From the NCBI GenBank assembly GCA_031213475.1, contig JARUPZ010000010.1, positions 1,927,001 to 1,991,000 on the forward strand: a DNA stretch of 64,000 nucleotides. The letters run 5' to 3'. This DNA is from Nereocystis luetkeana. Its lineage: Eukaryota > Sar > Phaeophyceae > Laminariales > Laminariaceae. Under the pieces are notes generated by a model, which saw nothing but the letters and a program-made list of their open reading frames with translations, was not told the origin of the DNA and searched no databases. Of the stretch, positions 12,601 to 22,445 are shown piece by piece; position 1 is the first letter of the stretch, and every line of letters begins with the position of its first letter. The translations under genes were made by a program, and so were the position numbers.

Positions 12601-15265
12601 GGAGCTACTCCATCCCCTGCTCGCACCCTGTCTCTAAACGCCGACCTGATGACGGAGCCTAGCTGGGCAGAGGAGGGCGCGGTGTTATCTCCGCTGGAGG
12701 CACCGGGGTGGGGCTCCCTAGCCGAGTACATCGAGGGCACTTCCACCAACTCGGGGATGTCTGGAGCTAGAGAGGGGGTGGGAGCGGGGGCGAGAGCGGG
12801 GGCGGGGGCGGGGGAGGAGGCGGGGGCTTCCTGGCGTAGTGGTAGCGGCAGTGGCCAGGAAGATGCGTGGGGGGAGGGTGACGCGCTGGGGTTAGGGGGT
12901 CGATGGCGGCGGCGGGCAGACCGGCGGACAGACGAGCGAGATGTTTGGAATAGTGACGACGTGGAAGAGGAAAAGGGGCAGGAAGAGGGTAGAGATGGGG
13001 ACGGTGAGGTGGTCGGGGTCGGCGAGGAAGGTGATCCGATTCGCGGTGGCCGGGCGATTGAGGGGTACCCGTCTGGAAGTGGTGGGCGACATGGAGCCAT
13101 CGCTGATGGGAGGGGTGGGAGAGAGTTCGGCGAGGTTTTGAGCGGGGATGGTGGAGGTGTTGGTGGGACTCGGGGTGGAGGCGGAGATGAAGGCGACGGC
13201 GCTGGTCGCCGAACGGGTGATCGAGGCAACCTCGACTTTCTGTTTCTCGACTCTTCTTACTCCGACGGAGCGCCGACAACGGGGTCACAACCCCCAGTAG
13301 CAACAACGTCACTAGAAGAAGATGGAGCGGCAGTAGCAGATGCAACAACAGCTGCAGCACCAAGAAATGTAGAAGTTGCAGCAACACCACTACCACCACC
13401 ACCAGCGTTATCGACAGGGGATGTGAACTCCTGCCGCTCTTTCAACGAAAGCGATGAGGGGGCGGGCACCCCGGACGTGAGCGGGGGGGGCTCCGCTGCC
13501 CTCGGCCTCGTAGGCCCCGACGGCGATCGCTCTTGGGCCACAGACGGCAGCAGCCCCCACCAAGACTCCAACATCGACGCCGACGTACATCGAGACCCTC
13601 GCCAACACCCACAACGAGAGCTCAACCCAAATCAAGACCTCTATGCGCACCAAGACCTATACCCCGACGAAGGCTCAGCCCGAACTCTAGACGACGAGAG
13701 CGAAGACCGGGCCTTCCGCGCACGGGGGGAGTTCCGGATGGAGAGCGGGGGTGGTGTTGTGGGGGCACGGGGGGGGCACGCAGACCCAGACCAAGGAGAA
13801 TACACAGCTGAGAGGGAGAGTCGGGTGTCCCGCCCCCGCGGGGATTTTGGGACGGGGGATAGCGGCGGCGTTTTGGGGGAAGGGAACGACCAGTCCCCGG
13901 GAAGCGGTATAAGTTGGGGCCACATTGAGGAAGGGAGCAGGGGAGGGCGCAGCCTCTCCCCTGTGTCGACGGCGTGGGTGGCGGCTTCGGGGGATGTGCC
14001 GGCGGGGAGGCCAGGTGGTTTGGCCCAAAGGCTCAGCGGGCGAAGTGGCGCTGCAGCTGAGGAAGAGGAAGAGAGGCTGGAAGGCGGGACCTGGTCTAGG
14101 GCTGCAGCCGGCGGCCACGGCGGCGGCGGTGGCGGCGGCGGTGACAGGGAGTTGTCGCGGTCGTCGACGGGAGCGGGGCAAGGGTACCGCGAGGAAACCG
14201 AGCAACCAGCGGAAGGCGATTGCCGTGCAGAAAGAGGTTACCGCGCTGGAAGTAACTACCGCACAGAAAGCAATTACCCACTTGCTGATGACGGACGCCC
14301 TGAGGAAACCGGCGGTAGACACCGTGCGGAAAGCGGTTACCGCTCTGAAAGCGGGTACCTTGCAGCAAGCGGAAACATTGCGGAAAGCGGCCACCGCCCA
14401 GATACCCGTTACCGCGCAGAAGGCGGTAACCGCGGCGGTACCAGTACTGGTGCCGACCCTGCGTCAATGCGTCACCGCGACGAGCGGAGCTACGGTTCTT
14501 CGTCGCCTGAGGCCTCCGAGGAGAAGAAGGAACGCGCGCCGAGGCCGGAGGTGTCGGAGGGAAGAAACGCCGCCGCCGTGGGAGCTGGTGAGGGCCAGTC
14601 GTGCTATACGATTAAAAAAAAAAACGTGTGCATAGTCATCATCGTGGTGTCAATATTTTAGTGGGTTGTCGGTCTGTCTGATCGTACTGTAAGGCGCATT
14701 TGAACGATTTGTGGTCATCTAAATGTCCCGCACATTTTTGATCAGACTGGTAAACGTTTTCGTCTACAAGGGCCACACAGCAGGTTGCGTTTACTGCAGT
14801 AAGAGTCTGTGTATTGTACAGCAGTCTACAGTGTCAGCCCCACCGTACGGTAGTTTTACCCCTGAAAACAAATATATATACATATATCCCATCCCTTACC
14901 TCACGAGTATCCGTTCCCTAAAAATGCCGAGCGCACTGTTTGTTTTTTCCCACAAACGAAGCCCTCGTGTTGTTTTTGTTCACCGTTGAAACCGCCTTGT
15001 TTTTTTGTGAAGAATAAAACGCCTCGCATATATGGTCAAAAGCGAAACCATCACGTTTTTAGTCCAAAACTTGAACCGTCTTGTTGTTCGTCAAGAAGTC
15101 AAAATGAAGCTGACTTGGTTTTTGCGTATTACTATTTCATATTTTTTGTTCATTTTGTTTTCGTGAAACTGCCAAAAAACGTCAACAACGCGGAGCCCGT
15201 GATACTGTGTGCCATGTTAACCCGCCTTGTTTATGCATCAATAGGTTGAAAATAACAACAACAGC

Positions 15266-15296
<31 letters not shown>

Positions 15297-18200
15297 GAAA
15301 ACAATCAGAACACCGTTTCATTTTCTGCCTATAAATGACTCCGTCTCGTTTTTTTTTTTGCCAACCTGACATCGTCTTGGTTTAATTTTTCGCTGCAAGG
15401 TTGGGGCGATGTGGAAGAGGCGGCGACGCTCACCGAAGACTCTCTGAAGGCGTCGGAGCGTTCCCTAGACTCCCTGGCGGCGACGAGGAGGGAAAGACCG
15501 GAGGAGGGGGATGAAGGAGAACCGTCCCCGCGGATGGGGCTGGCGGTCTCTTGGGACCTTAGCAGCGCAGGTTCGTTCGACCGTGTTGTTTATGGCCCGG
15601 CCCCGCCTCGATAAAATGGTTGATGTGTGTGCTCACAAGCTCCTCAATGCTCAATACAGCTTCGTTCCGAGAACTTCGACGGACGGTCGGGGTTAATGTT
15701 ACGTGCTCACCTCCCTCCTTCCCCCCTCCTTCCCTTCCCGTCACCGCCCCCTCCCCCCGGCCTTGCCCCGCGCCCCTTCACCTCCCCTCCCCCATCCCCA
15801 CCTCCCTCTCCCTCCTCACCCCCTCCCTATTCCCCCTCCTCCTTCCCAACAACGCCCGCGCTCTAAACGGCGCAGTGGCTGAGGGGGGATCGGCGGTAAA
15901 ATCCGGGGGCGTGGAAAGTCCTGCGGCGCATGGCGGAATGGGCGGCCTATCAGCCAGAAGTCGTGGTGGTGATAGCGACCGTGATGGCGATGGTGCCCGG
16001 GAGGGAGGGGAGGGAGGCGAGCTGGCCTCCTTCTTCGCCAGCCGTGCGTCGGCGTTCATTTCCAGGTCAAGGGCCCGGGAAGATGCGGTGAGGGGGATAG
16101 AGGAGGCGGGGAAGGGTTACACATGCTTTTGAACCGAACTCTGTAGAGGTGGTGGGGAGGGCAGGGTTGGCCGTGGACGTACCTCTGGAGGGAGGATGTA
16201 GGGGGGGGGGGGGGGGGGGGGGTACGCCTTTGTTGCTTGTCTTAATCATTTTGCCATTGACCATGCCCCCCTTTCGAGACGGTGCGGGAGGGGGTAAGGG
16301 TTGGCCTTGAGCTTACCTCTGGAGAGGGCAGGAGGGGGGGGTGAGGAGGCTTGGCCTTGAGCTTTACGATAGCGGTACCCGAAAGCGATCGACGATGCAG
16401 TACGCAAAAACACTTGAGAAGTCGCCCTTTATGGGTATCTCTCCTAAACCAGCCTCGCGGAATGCCCCAGGCTTCGTCCTTCCTACACACCGTTCTTACG
16501 AATCAGGATGAAGTACATTTGATATAGTGCGTTGATTGTCGTGTGGGACGTGTGCTACGGTGTAGAGGTAGTACATTTTGATGAACAAAAGAAAAGCCTG
16601 CGGGAGCTCCTTAACCAAATATTGTTCGAATCTCGTTTGTTGTTTCAGCTTCTTTTTTTTTGCTTTTGCACCTATGTGACATGCGATTTTTCATCGAGTT
16701 AAGCGTATGATTTTTTCTCTTGACCCCTTCCTTGGTTGTGAAGCTCCTGGAGTGAGGAGCCTCAGAGAATGCTGCAGCAGGTGCATACCTACCGTAGCAT
16801 GCGTCGTCGACTACCGTGTGGTTCCAGGATTTAAGAGAGGACAGCGCATGCAAATATGTTTATCGTTGAACAGTGGGGTGGGGTGGGTGGTAGAGCCTTC
16901 TTTATAGTAACCCGTTCGGCGGCAAGTTTCCGAGAACATTATCTGGAGAGACTTTTCCTGCTAGCTGTGGCCGTCGGTGTGGGATCAGGGTGGTTGGTGA
17001 GCCCTACCGGTGGCATATTATATATCCGGTAGCTTTTTACATGTCCAGGGTCAGTGTCGTGGCCTCAGGTTCGGGTAGGGTCAGGATGCCGAGCGGGGTC
17101 AGGGTAAGACAGGTCGACAAAAGTTATGTTACGTCTGCCTGGCTCGCGGAAATGATCCTCGGTCAGTTAGAGGGAGTAAAGAAAAAAAACGCACCCCGGA
17201 CAGACAATTGGTCCCCACTTTATGATGTAGATCTTCCAGGGCAGATGATCTGTATGATCTGTATGATCTGTATGATCTGTATGGTCTAGCTCATGTTGCC
17301 TGGTGGGACCTGTATAGTCTGCACGATGTAGGACATGTTTCCTGGGTTGGAGCTGTGTTATGCAGATCCTGCACAGTATCTCAAAAACGTCAGGCTATAA
17401 TCTAGATGTTCTACAGCTGACAGGTCAGATAGATCATCATCCGTCCAACGTGTTGCCTGTAAGAATTTTTATTCCATACTGATGGTGACGACTCCTGTCT
17501 CACAACGGCAGGCAGGGTAGGGTCTAGATGTTGTATGTAGACCCTGATCGATCCGGTGTATAAAATGTTTTTTGAAAAAAAATCGTTCGCACTGGCTGTA
17601 TAAGGACTGCTGTCGTGGTAAACACATCGGTTTGTTCTCGAGACTGCTCTGACTCCGACCCCCTGGACAGTAGATACGTCGCGCCGCCTTCCAAACCTCC
17701 CAACCGTCCCGGTTGTATACACATTGCACCGTTTCGTTTTGGTTTAGCTGCGACAGAGGAGAGACTCCCGCCAAACCGCTCGAGAAAATGCCGCTGTCGC
17801 CGAGGCTGCGGTCGCTGCCGCCGCCGCTGTCGCCACCACCGCAAGTGCAACTCCTGTGGAACGAACCACGAACGAGGAGAGGAAATCGCAGCAGCGGGAC
17901 GGTGGGGCGAAGGGGAGGGGTGGTGCGACTGGTGCCCTCCCCTCTGGACTCAGCGAGGCACCCGAGGGGCAGCAGGGGGGGCGGAAAAGGGTTTCCATTC
18001 AGGAGGCGAGGAGGAGGACAACCAGGTGATTGGTGGTTTCCATGTCGCAGGCGTTTCTATTATCAGCAGGAGTAGGAACGGTGCTGTCTTGAAAGGGGTG
18101 CGTGAGCAAAGGTCACATGAATAAGGCAAGAAGAAAAGGAGTAAGCCCCCCTGTTTCTTTCTTGTTGTTCATCTCTGTTTGCTTGGTGTTTTTTTTCATA

Positions 18201-20083
18201 ATTAATTTTTCACTTTCCAGCTCATCTCGCATTCTTTGTCGTAGATTTCGCGCTTGGGTGCCTCCTGGGCAAGACGTGGTCACATGTGTCTTTACCCCCC
18301 TTCCCCCCTCAATGGTCATACGACTACAGCGATGCATGATAATGAGCACACACACACCCGGTACTACATTCCTTGGCTTTTCTCGCCCAGAGGGCTCAGC
18401 ATCCCCATTGCATTATCGGTTTTCACCGAATTTTTCGAGCTCACCCTCTGGCGTGTCGTCAAGAAAGCTGATAGCGGGAGCGTTTTTCGTTTGTTTACAT
18501 GCAAGCTGGGTACGTACAAACATACCTGTGTGCGGGGGTGTGTGCTCATGTCATGCATGGTATGGCAAACAGGGTCGCGCGCGTTCACGCGCTTAACCTG
18601 GGAGGGACAGAGGGAGAGGACACGAGCGCTTGGCGCAAGGGAGAGAAGTAGGGACCGAATACGTGCGAGAGGTGCAGTACGCGTGGTCGGTGTCCTGAAG
18701 TCAGTTGAGAGAATATTCGGAAGACCGAGGCGCCATCCCCCTCCTCTCCATGAGCATGCCCAATAATACGCCAAGACGATCCTCCCGAAGACAGATTCTC
18801 GACACCAAGCACCGTTTCTGTTTTCAGTCCGCTTGAATTGTAACCCCCCGCCCCCCTCTCCCCCAGCTATCATTTATCAACTCCCAGGGCCAGGACGCCA
18901 AGAATGGCGACAAGGGGAGGGGGGGAGGGTGGAGGGGCAGCTGTTCTGATACAGCTGTCGACGAATGCAGAAACGAAATGATAGACCGGGTGGCTAGGTA
19001 TCGGTTCGACTAGCTCTTTACAGACTTGTGCCTGTATCTCCCTCTCTTTCGTGCTGCTTCGTCCGTGCAGCAGATACCTGCCCTTCCTGAGCACGTATGT
19101 TGTCCGTCTAGCAGGCTTTCTGAAGTCCTTACGTCGTTTGCATTCTGTTTTTTTTTCTTTTTCTCTCTCTTTCTTCTTTTTTTCATTTCAGATTTTTTTT
19201 TATTTTTATTGTTTTTTGCTCTTATTTTTCCGGTCTTGCTTGTGTTGTTGTGTTCTCGTACGCGGTACGCTGACACTTCACTTGCTTGACACTTGAATTT
19301 GCGATTTGGTTTTATTTTTGGTCTTCCTCTGCCTCACAGTCTGTGACCACAGAATCAGTATCTCTCTAGGATAGGGAATCAGGACGGACACTGGGTGTGC
19401 TGATGAAGCTGGGTAGAAAGGACGATTTAATGTGAAGACAACAACAACAACAACAACAACAGGGCCGTCACCTACCCCCCCCACACTCTATTAACTCATT
19501 GAAGCTGTCATCTATTGCAAGTCCGCCTGACTCGCAAGCGGTTCTTTGTAGGATGAAGCTCGCCTTTCACGCGACTTGTCCAACACCTCACGGCGATTCG
19601 CGCTTGGTACAGACAATGTCTGCCTGGTCGGTGGAAACCCGACGTGCTCCGTCCCGGCATTGTGGGGATGCGAGGGTCTACGGTCGTACGACTACGGCCA
19701 TGTATGATATCGAGTTCACCCCCGCCCCCCCCCCTAGGGATGCGAGGGTCTCTGGTCATACGACTACGGCCATACATGACCTGGCACCCCCCCCCCCCCC
19801 CTCCCCCACCCGTCCCCTACCCGCCCCCCGTCGCCGCCACCGCCGCTGCCGCCGGACGCCATCCTTTTGGCCGCCGACGCCGTTGGTCAGACTTTACAAC
19901 GCCTTGCCAGAGGTACGCGAGGCGCGCGAGAGAAAGGAAAAGAGCGAGGAGCGGGTCAGGCGTCTGCTGGAGGCGCGGGCTCTTGAGAAAGAGAGGTCGC
20001 GCATTCGGAGGCGGGATCGAGGAGGGGATGGGGGGGGGGGGTACCGGAAAATGATTTTAGCTGTGAGGTTTTATTTTTGGTGA
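638..20083 (+). CDS. giant disordered coiled-coil-containing protein, 12-exon model, unrecognised
   Basis: Exon model: 638-781, 1478-1621, 2334-3062, 3863-4587, 5371-6531, 7284-7929, 8683-9750, 10651-14587, 15400-15570, 15876-16087, 17757-18025, 19891-20083. This gives about 3,130 residues. Every junction preserves phase, and most introns are GT-AG (GTGAG/GTGCG donors). The intron 2 donor is uncertain: either GC at 1622 or GT at 1662. Most of the protein is Gly/Ala/Ser/Asp-rich and predicted disordered by eye. Charged heptad-like helices interrupt it in exon 1 (LERDRRAAEAVEEELRRL), exon 3 (EEERLRLVQETRKKLL), the exon 5/6 junction (LERHRRLDREAARLTRRAQ), exon 7 (VTEWARRIQASIESMNRLV and a C-terminal helix) and exon 12 (Arg/Glu-rich). 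I recognise no catalytic domain. A scaffold or cytoskeletal role is only a guess. The start is uncertain: 638 is an ATG, but CAG at 641-643 could instead be an acceptor, making the gene begin upstream. The stop at 20081-20083 follows a G homopolymer, so a further exon is possible. Confidence 0.6.
925..985 (+). repeat. short G-tract family (subfamily 2) copy
   Basis: Matches the consensus TACTCATTTGTTGCTTGCC ... TTGACCACGCATCCCTTTCGAGACG seen at four other places in the window. It lies in intron 1 of the giant gene. Confidence 0.65.
1070..1140 (+). repeat. G-tract family (subfamily 1) fragment
   Basis: A G-run followed by TACTCATGTCATGCACGGCC, GTAGTCGTAGACCCTCGC and a GGGACAGAGC motif. This is the 5' portion of the ~280-bp repeat that is near full length at 44862-45140. 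It lies in intron 1 of the giant gene, 85 bp after a subfamily 2 copy. Confidence 0.65.
3502..3862. repeat. GTT-repeat followed by a ~270-nt C-rich tract ending at a splice acceptor
   Basis: A (GTT/GTC)-rich microsatellite (about 3502-3590) runs into an almost G-free C-rich tract (about 3592-3858) interrupted by A and T. The tract ends at the TAG acceptor of exon 4 (3860-3862). It may act as an extreme polypyrimidine tract. Confidence 0.6.
5255..5325 (-). repeat. short G-tract family (subfamily 2) copy, inverted
   Basis: Reverse complement of the subfamily 2 consensus, with the G-tract appearing as a C-run on the + strand. It sits in intron 4. Its presence argues that exon 5 begins at the downstream CAG acceptor (5368-5370) rather than farther upstream, where the frame is also open. 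Confidence 0.65.
6776..6888. mobile_element. palindromic MITE-like element, copy 1
   Basis: The ends are near-complementary: a GGGGGGCCATAGTAAGTAGG-type left arm and a CCTATTTAATATGGTCCCCC right arm, with an AT-rich centre containing AGGTTTTTGTGT. It lies in intron 5 of the giant gene. Same family as 8063, 38056, 44714 and 53461. Confidence 0.75.
8063..8167. mobile_element. palindromic MITE-like element, copy 2
   Basis: Left arm ATTCCGGGGGACCATAGTAA and right arm TTACTATGGTCCCCCGTAAT, with the conserved GTTAGTAAAAATAG and AGGTTTTTGTG core. It lies in intron 6, directly followed by a copy of the ~215-bp dispersed repeat. Confidence 0.8.
8181..8405 (+). repeat. ~215-bp dispersed repeat, copy 1
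   Basis: Shares an ordered series of blocks with 19241-19445 and 27185-27380. These are TGTTCTCGTACCCGGTACG, CTCATTTGCTCACC, a TCTGYGACYACA-like block, AATCAGGACGGACACTGGGT, GTACTGATG, TTGGGTAGAA and TTTTAATGTGAAGACAACAAC. It has no ORF and no terminal inverted repeats that I can see. Confidence 0.65.
10651..14587 (+). other. 3.9-kb exon 8 of the giant protein, with a Tyr/Arg/Ser/Glu octapeptide repeat
   Basis: This exon encodes 1,312 codons plus one base with no stop. It opens with a helix (LLVQHQQELEAHRRAIRA), then runs through long Gly, Ala and Ser/Pro tracts. Some tracts are encoded by (GGT)n, (GCN)n or (CAG)n-like triplets, for example 12241-12300. From about 14215 to 14440 the protein changes character to a degenerate 8-residue repeat of the type A-E-x-G-Y-R-x-E/S, with roughly ten units (GYRAGSNY, NYRTESNY, GYRSESGY and similar). 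The exon ends at GT 14588 in phase 1, matching the next exon at 15400. Confidence 0.6.
15252..15296. repeat. (AAC)n microsatellite
   Basis: About 14 near-perfect AAC/CAA trinucleotides in intron 8 of the giant gene. Confidence 0.85.
16201..16285 (+). repeat. short G-tract family (subfamily 2) copy with a 22-nt G-run
   Basis: A long G homopolymer precedes TACGCCTTTGTTGCTTGTC, TTAATCATTTTGCCATTGACC and CCCTTTCGAGACGG. A near-duplicate GGGTTGGCC...TACCTCTGGAG segment flanks it on both sides (about 16161-16195 and 16298-16330). It lies in intron 10 of the giant gene. Confidence 0.65.
17205..17425. repeat. GATCTG-rich dispersed repeat, copy A
   Basis: Contains four tandem TGATCTGTA units, followed by segments matching 55850-56060: GTCTAGCTCATGTTGCC, GGTGGGACC, GACATGTTTCCTGGGTTGGA and ATGCAGATCCTGCACA. 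It lies in intron 10 of the giant gene. Confidence 0.6.
18295..18348 (-). repeat. G-tract family (subfamily 1) fragment, inverted
   Basis: A C-run, then TGGTCATACGACTACAGCGA and TGCATGATAATGAGCAC: the reverse complement of the 5' end of the ~280-bp repeat. A second tiny fragment (CTCATGTCATGCATGG) lies at about 18543-18559. Confidence 0.55.
19241..19445 (+). repeat. ~215-bp dispersed repeat, copy 2
   Basis: Same ordered blocks as the copy at 8181, including GGGAATCAGGACGGACACTG, GGTGTGCTGATG and TTTAATGTGAAGACAACAAC. It is followed by an (AAC)n run. It lies in intron 11 of the giant gene. Confidence 0.65.
19483..19800 (-). repeat. G-tract family (subfamily 1): near-full copy plus a second 5' fragment in tandem
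   Basis: Reverse complement of the ~280-bp repeat (19483-19735), ending in a C-run. A second partial copy (19736-19800) follows immediately and carries its own C-run. The polypyrimidine-rich DNA that follows precedes the acceptor of the last exon at 19891. Confidence 0.7.
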
Positions 20084-20386
20084 ATGTATTGTATGCTGTG
20101 TTGGTTTGGACTATTAACAGCAGTTAGTAGTGTACAGGGTATGCAATATTGATTTGTGTAGTTATATTGTGGCGTTGGTTTGCGATTTTCAGGTAAATAT
20201 TAATAGTAATATGTGGTGTTGAAGTGCACTATTGATATATATATTCAGAATGTACCAGATATGTTGCTTAAGATTGGTGGATCCCGGCGCTAGGGTGTTG
20301 TCACGCGATCATTCATAACGATCAGGGCTCTTCACGGTCATGACCCCAACTCGCGGATCGGACCAAGGGAAGTTTTCAAAATATCA

Positions 20387-20500
20387 CGGGTTGGGTTGGG
20401 TCGGGTCGGGTCGGGTCGGGTCACGAGCTGTTCCACCTATCGCGGGACGTGTCAGGTCGCCGTTACCCAACCCGACCCGACCTGACCAGACCCGCGAGGT
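20387..20500. repeat. GGGTC/GGGTT pentanucleotide inverted repeat
   Basis: A run of GGGTT and GGGTC units (20391-20420) faces a complementary ACCCAACCCGACCCGACC segment (about 20465-20490) across a ~45-nt loop, so the transcript could form a stable hairpin. Confidence 0.6.
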
Positions 20501-21422
20501 TCGACTCGATCCATGAACAGCTCTGATAAAGCTGATGTGGCGACAATGGGGAGGAGAGCGGGGGCGGGCGGGGGGAGTGATGAACCGTTTGTGTCATTTT
20601 CGGCGGTAAATGTAGTGTTGGTTTGGATTGGTCCTCGCAGGTTTTGTTTTTACAAGCGTGTGCTCAACAAGATGGTGATGCAACCTGTCCGTGTAGAGCA
20701 CTGTTGATTGCAACTATTGCCATTCACACCTAAGTGTTGATAGATCCAGGCGGTTCGGCCCTTGAAAACACTGCTGTGTTGTTTCTAGCGGGTACAGTAG
20801 TGGAGCGAGCAATTCTGCCTGCTGCCACTGCGTATCGTTGACTTTTATTACTTATTTCGTTGCGTCGAACCACGAACGTTCCTGGGTCAAGTTTTGCTAC
20901 CAATGTTGCTGTTTTCCGTCGGTGGTGGTTGTGGTGTTGGAGGTGGTGCTGGTGCTGTTTGTCTACGTTGCGATGTGGTTGGATTTACTCGCCATCCATG
21001 GCCGCTGCTGGTGAAAAGTATATTCCTAGGTATGTATCAATTGAAATGTATGTACTCGTAAAAGCCGAAAGAATGTGGACTGAATATGCCAGACGGTCGG
21101 GATTGCAGTTGTAGGGAGGAGTGGGGTTGGGAGGGGGAGGCTGGTGGGTGAGGCCAACGAGAAATATGAAGGCTTTTTCGTTCGCGTACACATAGTGCCT
21201 GATTCTCGTCGTTTTTGTTTATTTGCTTTCGTGACGGTATAATTTGTTGCTTTTTCGTTTTCATACCATTTTGTCTTGTTTTGTTGTTTTCTGATTGCCG
21301 TGTTCGCCCTCTGTTCCTTCCCCGCTTGCGCTTGCTTGGAGTGAGTGACCGGGGTTTGTTTGCAATCGTTTTTGGTTTGTATCCTTTTAGATGTGTTTCT
21401 TTCGACGAATGGTTTCTGTGCC

Positions 21423-21721
21423 GCCGTATACCCGCCATGTATGGCAACTTCCTCAGGAGTTCTCGAACAGCAAATAGAGCCTTTCCAAGCACAATGACAA
21501 GCTGGCACACCAACCAAGCAGGCCTCTGGTTAGGGTCAGGGTTGGAGGTAGGGTTAGAGTTCCGGCCCGGGGTGGTGGCCGCCGTGAGCCGAAGCCGGAA
21601 AAAATCTCACCATCGGGAAAATATCCCTGACAGGTTCGTGACGAAGCCCCTCCCTCGTTCGAGCAGCATAATCTTATTCGGGCAATTCTGAAGAAGTTGC
21701 CACACATGGCGGGTTTACGGC
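21423..21721. mobile_element. 299-bp non-autonomous terminal-inverted-repeat element
   Basis: The left end GCCGTATACCCGCCATGTAT / GGCAACTTCCTCAG is mirrored at the right end, where the reverse complement reads GCCGTAAACCCGCCATGTGT / GGCAACTTCTTCAG. That is about 35 bp with only a few mismatches. The interior has no coding capacity. I could not define a clear target-site duplication. The simplest reading is a MITE-like DNA transposon derivative. Confidence 0.65.
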
Positions 21722-22369
21722 TGCTGGTGATTTCTTGCATACGTGCAGTAACTGCTGTGCTGATTTGGCGTGGCGGGAAAATGAGCTGTGCCAGACAACC
21801 CCTATATACCTTTTTTCCTCTGTCGGTCATACTACACGCAGTAGTACAATCAAAATGCCCTGTAAGCCGCAGGCTTCAATTTGAAGCATGCCATGGAGCG
21901 TGCATGCCTTGTGCAACCGATTCAACCAACGAAGAGAGATCACGCACGAGGAAGATACATCGAACGAAGGAGAACATGCTAATCGGTTATCTGCTGCTGT
22001 GAGGCTTTTGAGGCGCAGGCACTACGACCTACAGTAAATAAATCACGAGACCGACAACCAATTGGGCGATCTGGATGTCAACCTTTTTTCTTACTTGATT
22101 TAGTACTGTAGTATTCCTGGTCGCAAATCGGTTTTTATCACGTACCTGGTAAGTGTCATCATGCTTTGCGCGTGTGGTGCAGCTTCTTCCGCACGCATCC
22201 CCTTGCATCAGCAGCCCGGGGGCGTCGTAGTGTGGCCGATGCCATAATAACCGTCAGTGTTTTTCGACACTTTTTTCACTCTGAAGTACGAGCCTGATGT
22301 AGCATGAGGCTGTGTCATAAGGATTACCCCGGACTGAGTAATCAGATCGGTCTTTCACACCTATACCTG

Positions 22370-22445
22370 GTAGGTAGCTCAGTAGATAACACTCTCATAT
22401 TTGGCATCGTCGGCTGGACGCGGGTTCAAATCTCACTTCGAAGGT
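22370..22445 (+). other. tRNA-like segment with A-box and B-box resemblance
   Basis: TAGCTCAGTAGATAA resembles a pol III A box and GGGTTCAAATCTC resembles a B box at tRNA-like spacing. The acceptor stem does not pair and the anticodon arm is not convincing, so this is probably a decayed tRNA or tRNA-derived SINE head rather than a working tRNA. A ~45-bp segment with similar sequence (GGATTACCCCGGACTGAGTA and relatives) lies on both sides, at about 22320 and 22572. Confidence 0.35.

Noticed and set aside
21026..21517. Two overlapping minus-strand ORFs of ~160 aa in intergenic DNA
   Set aside because: Both frames are equally open, Lys/Gln/Thr-rich and resemble no family. Part overlaps the terminal-inverted-repeat element.
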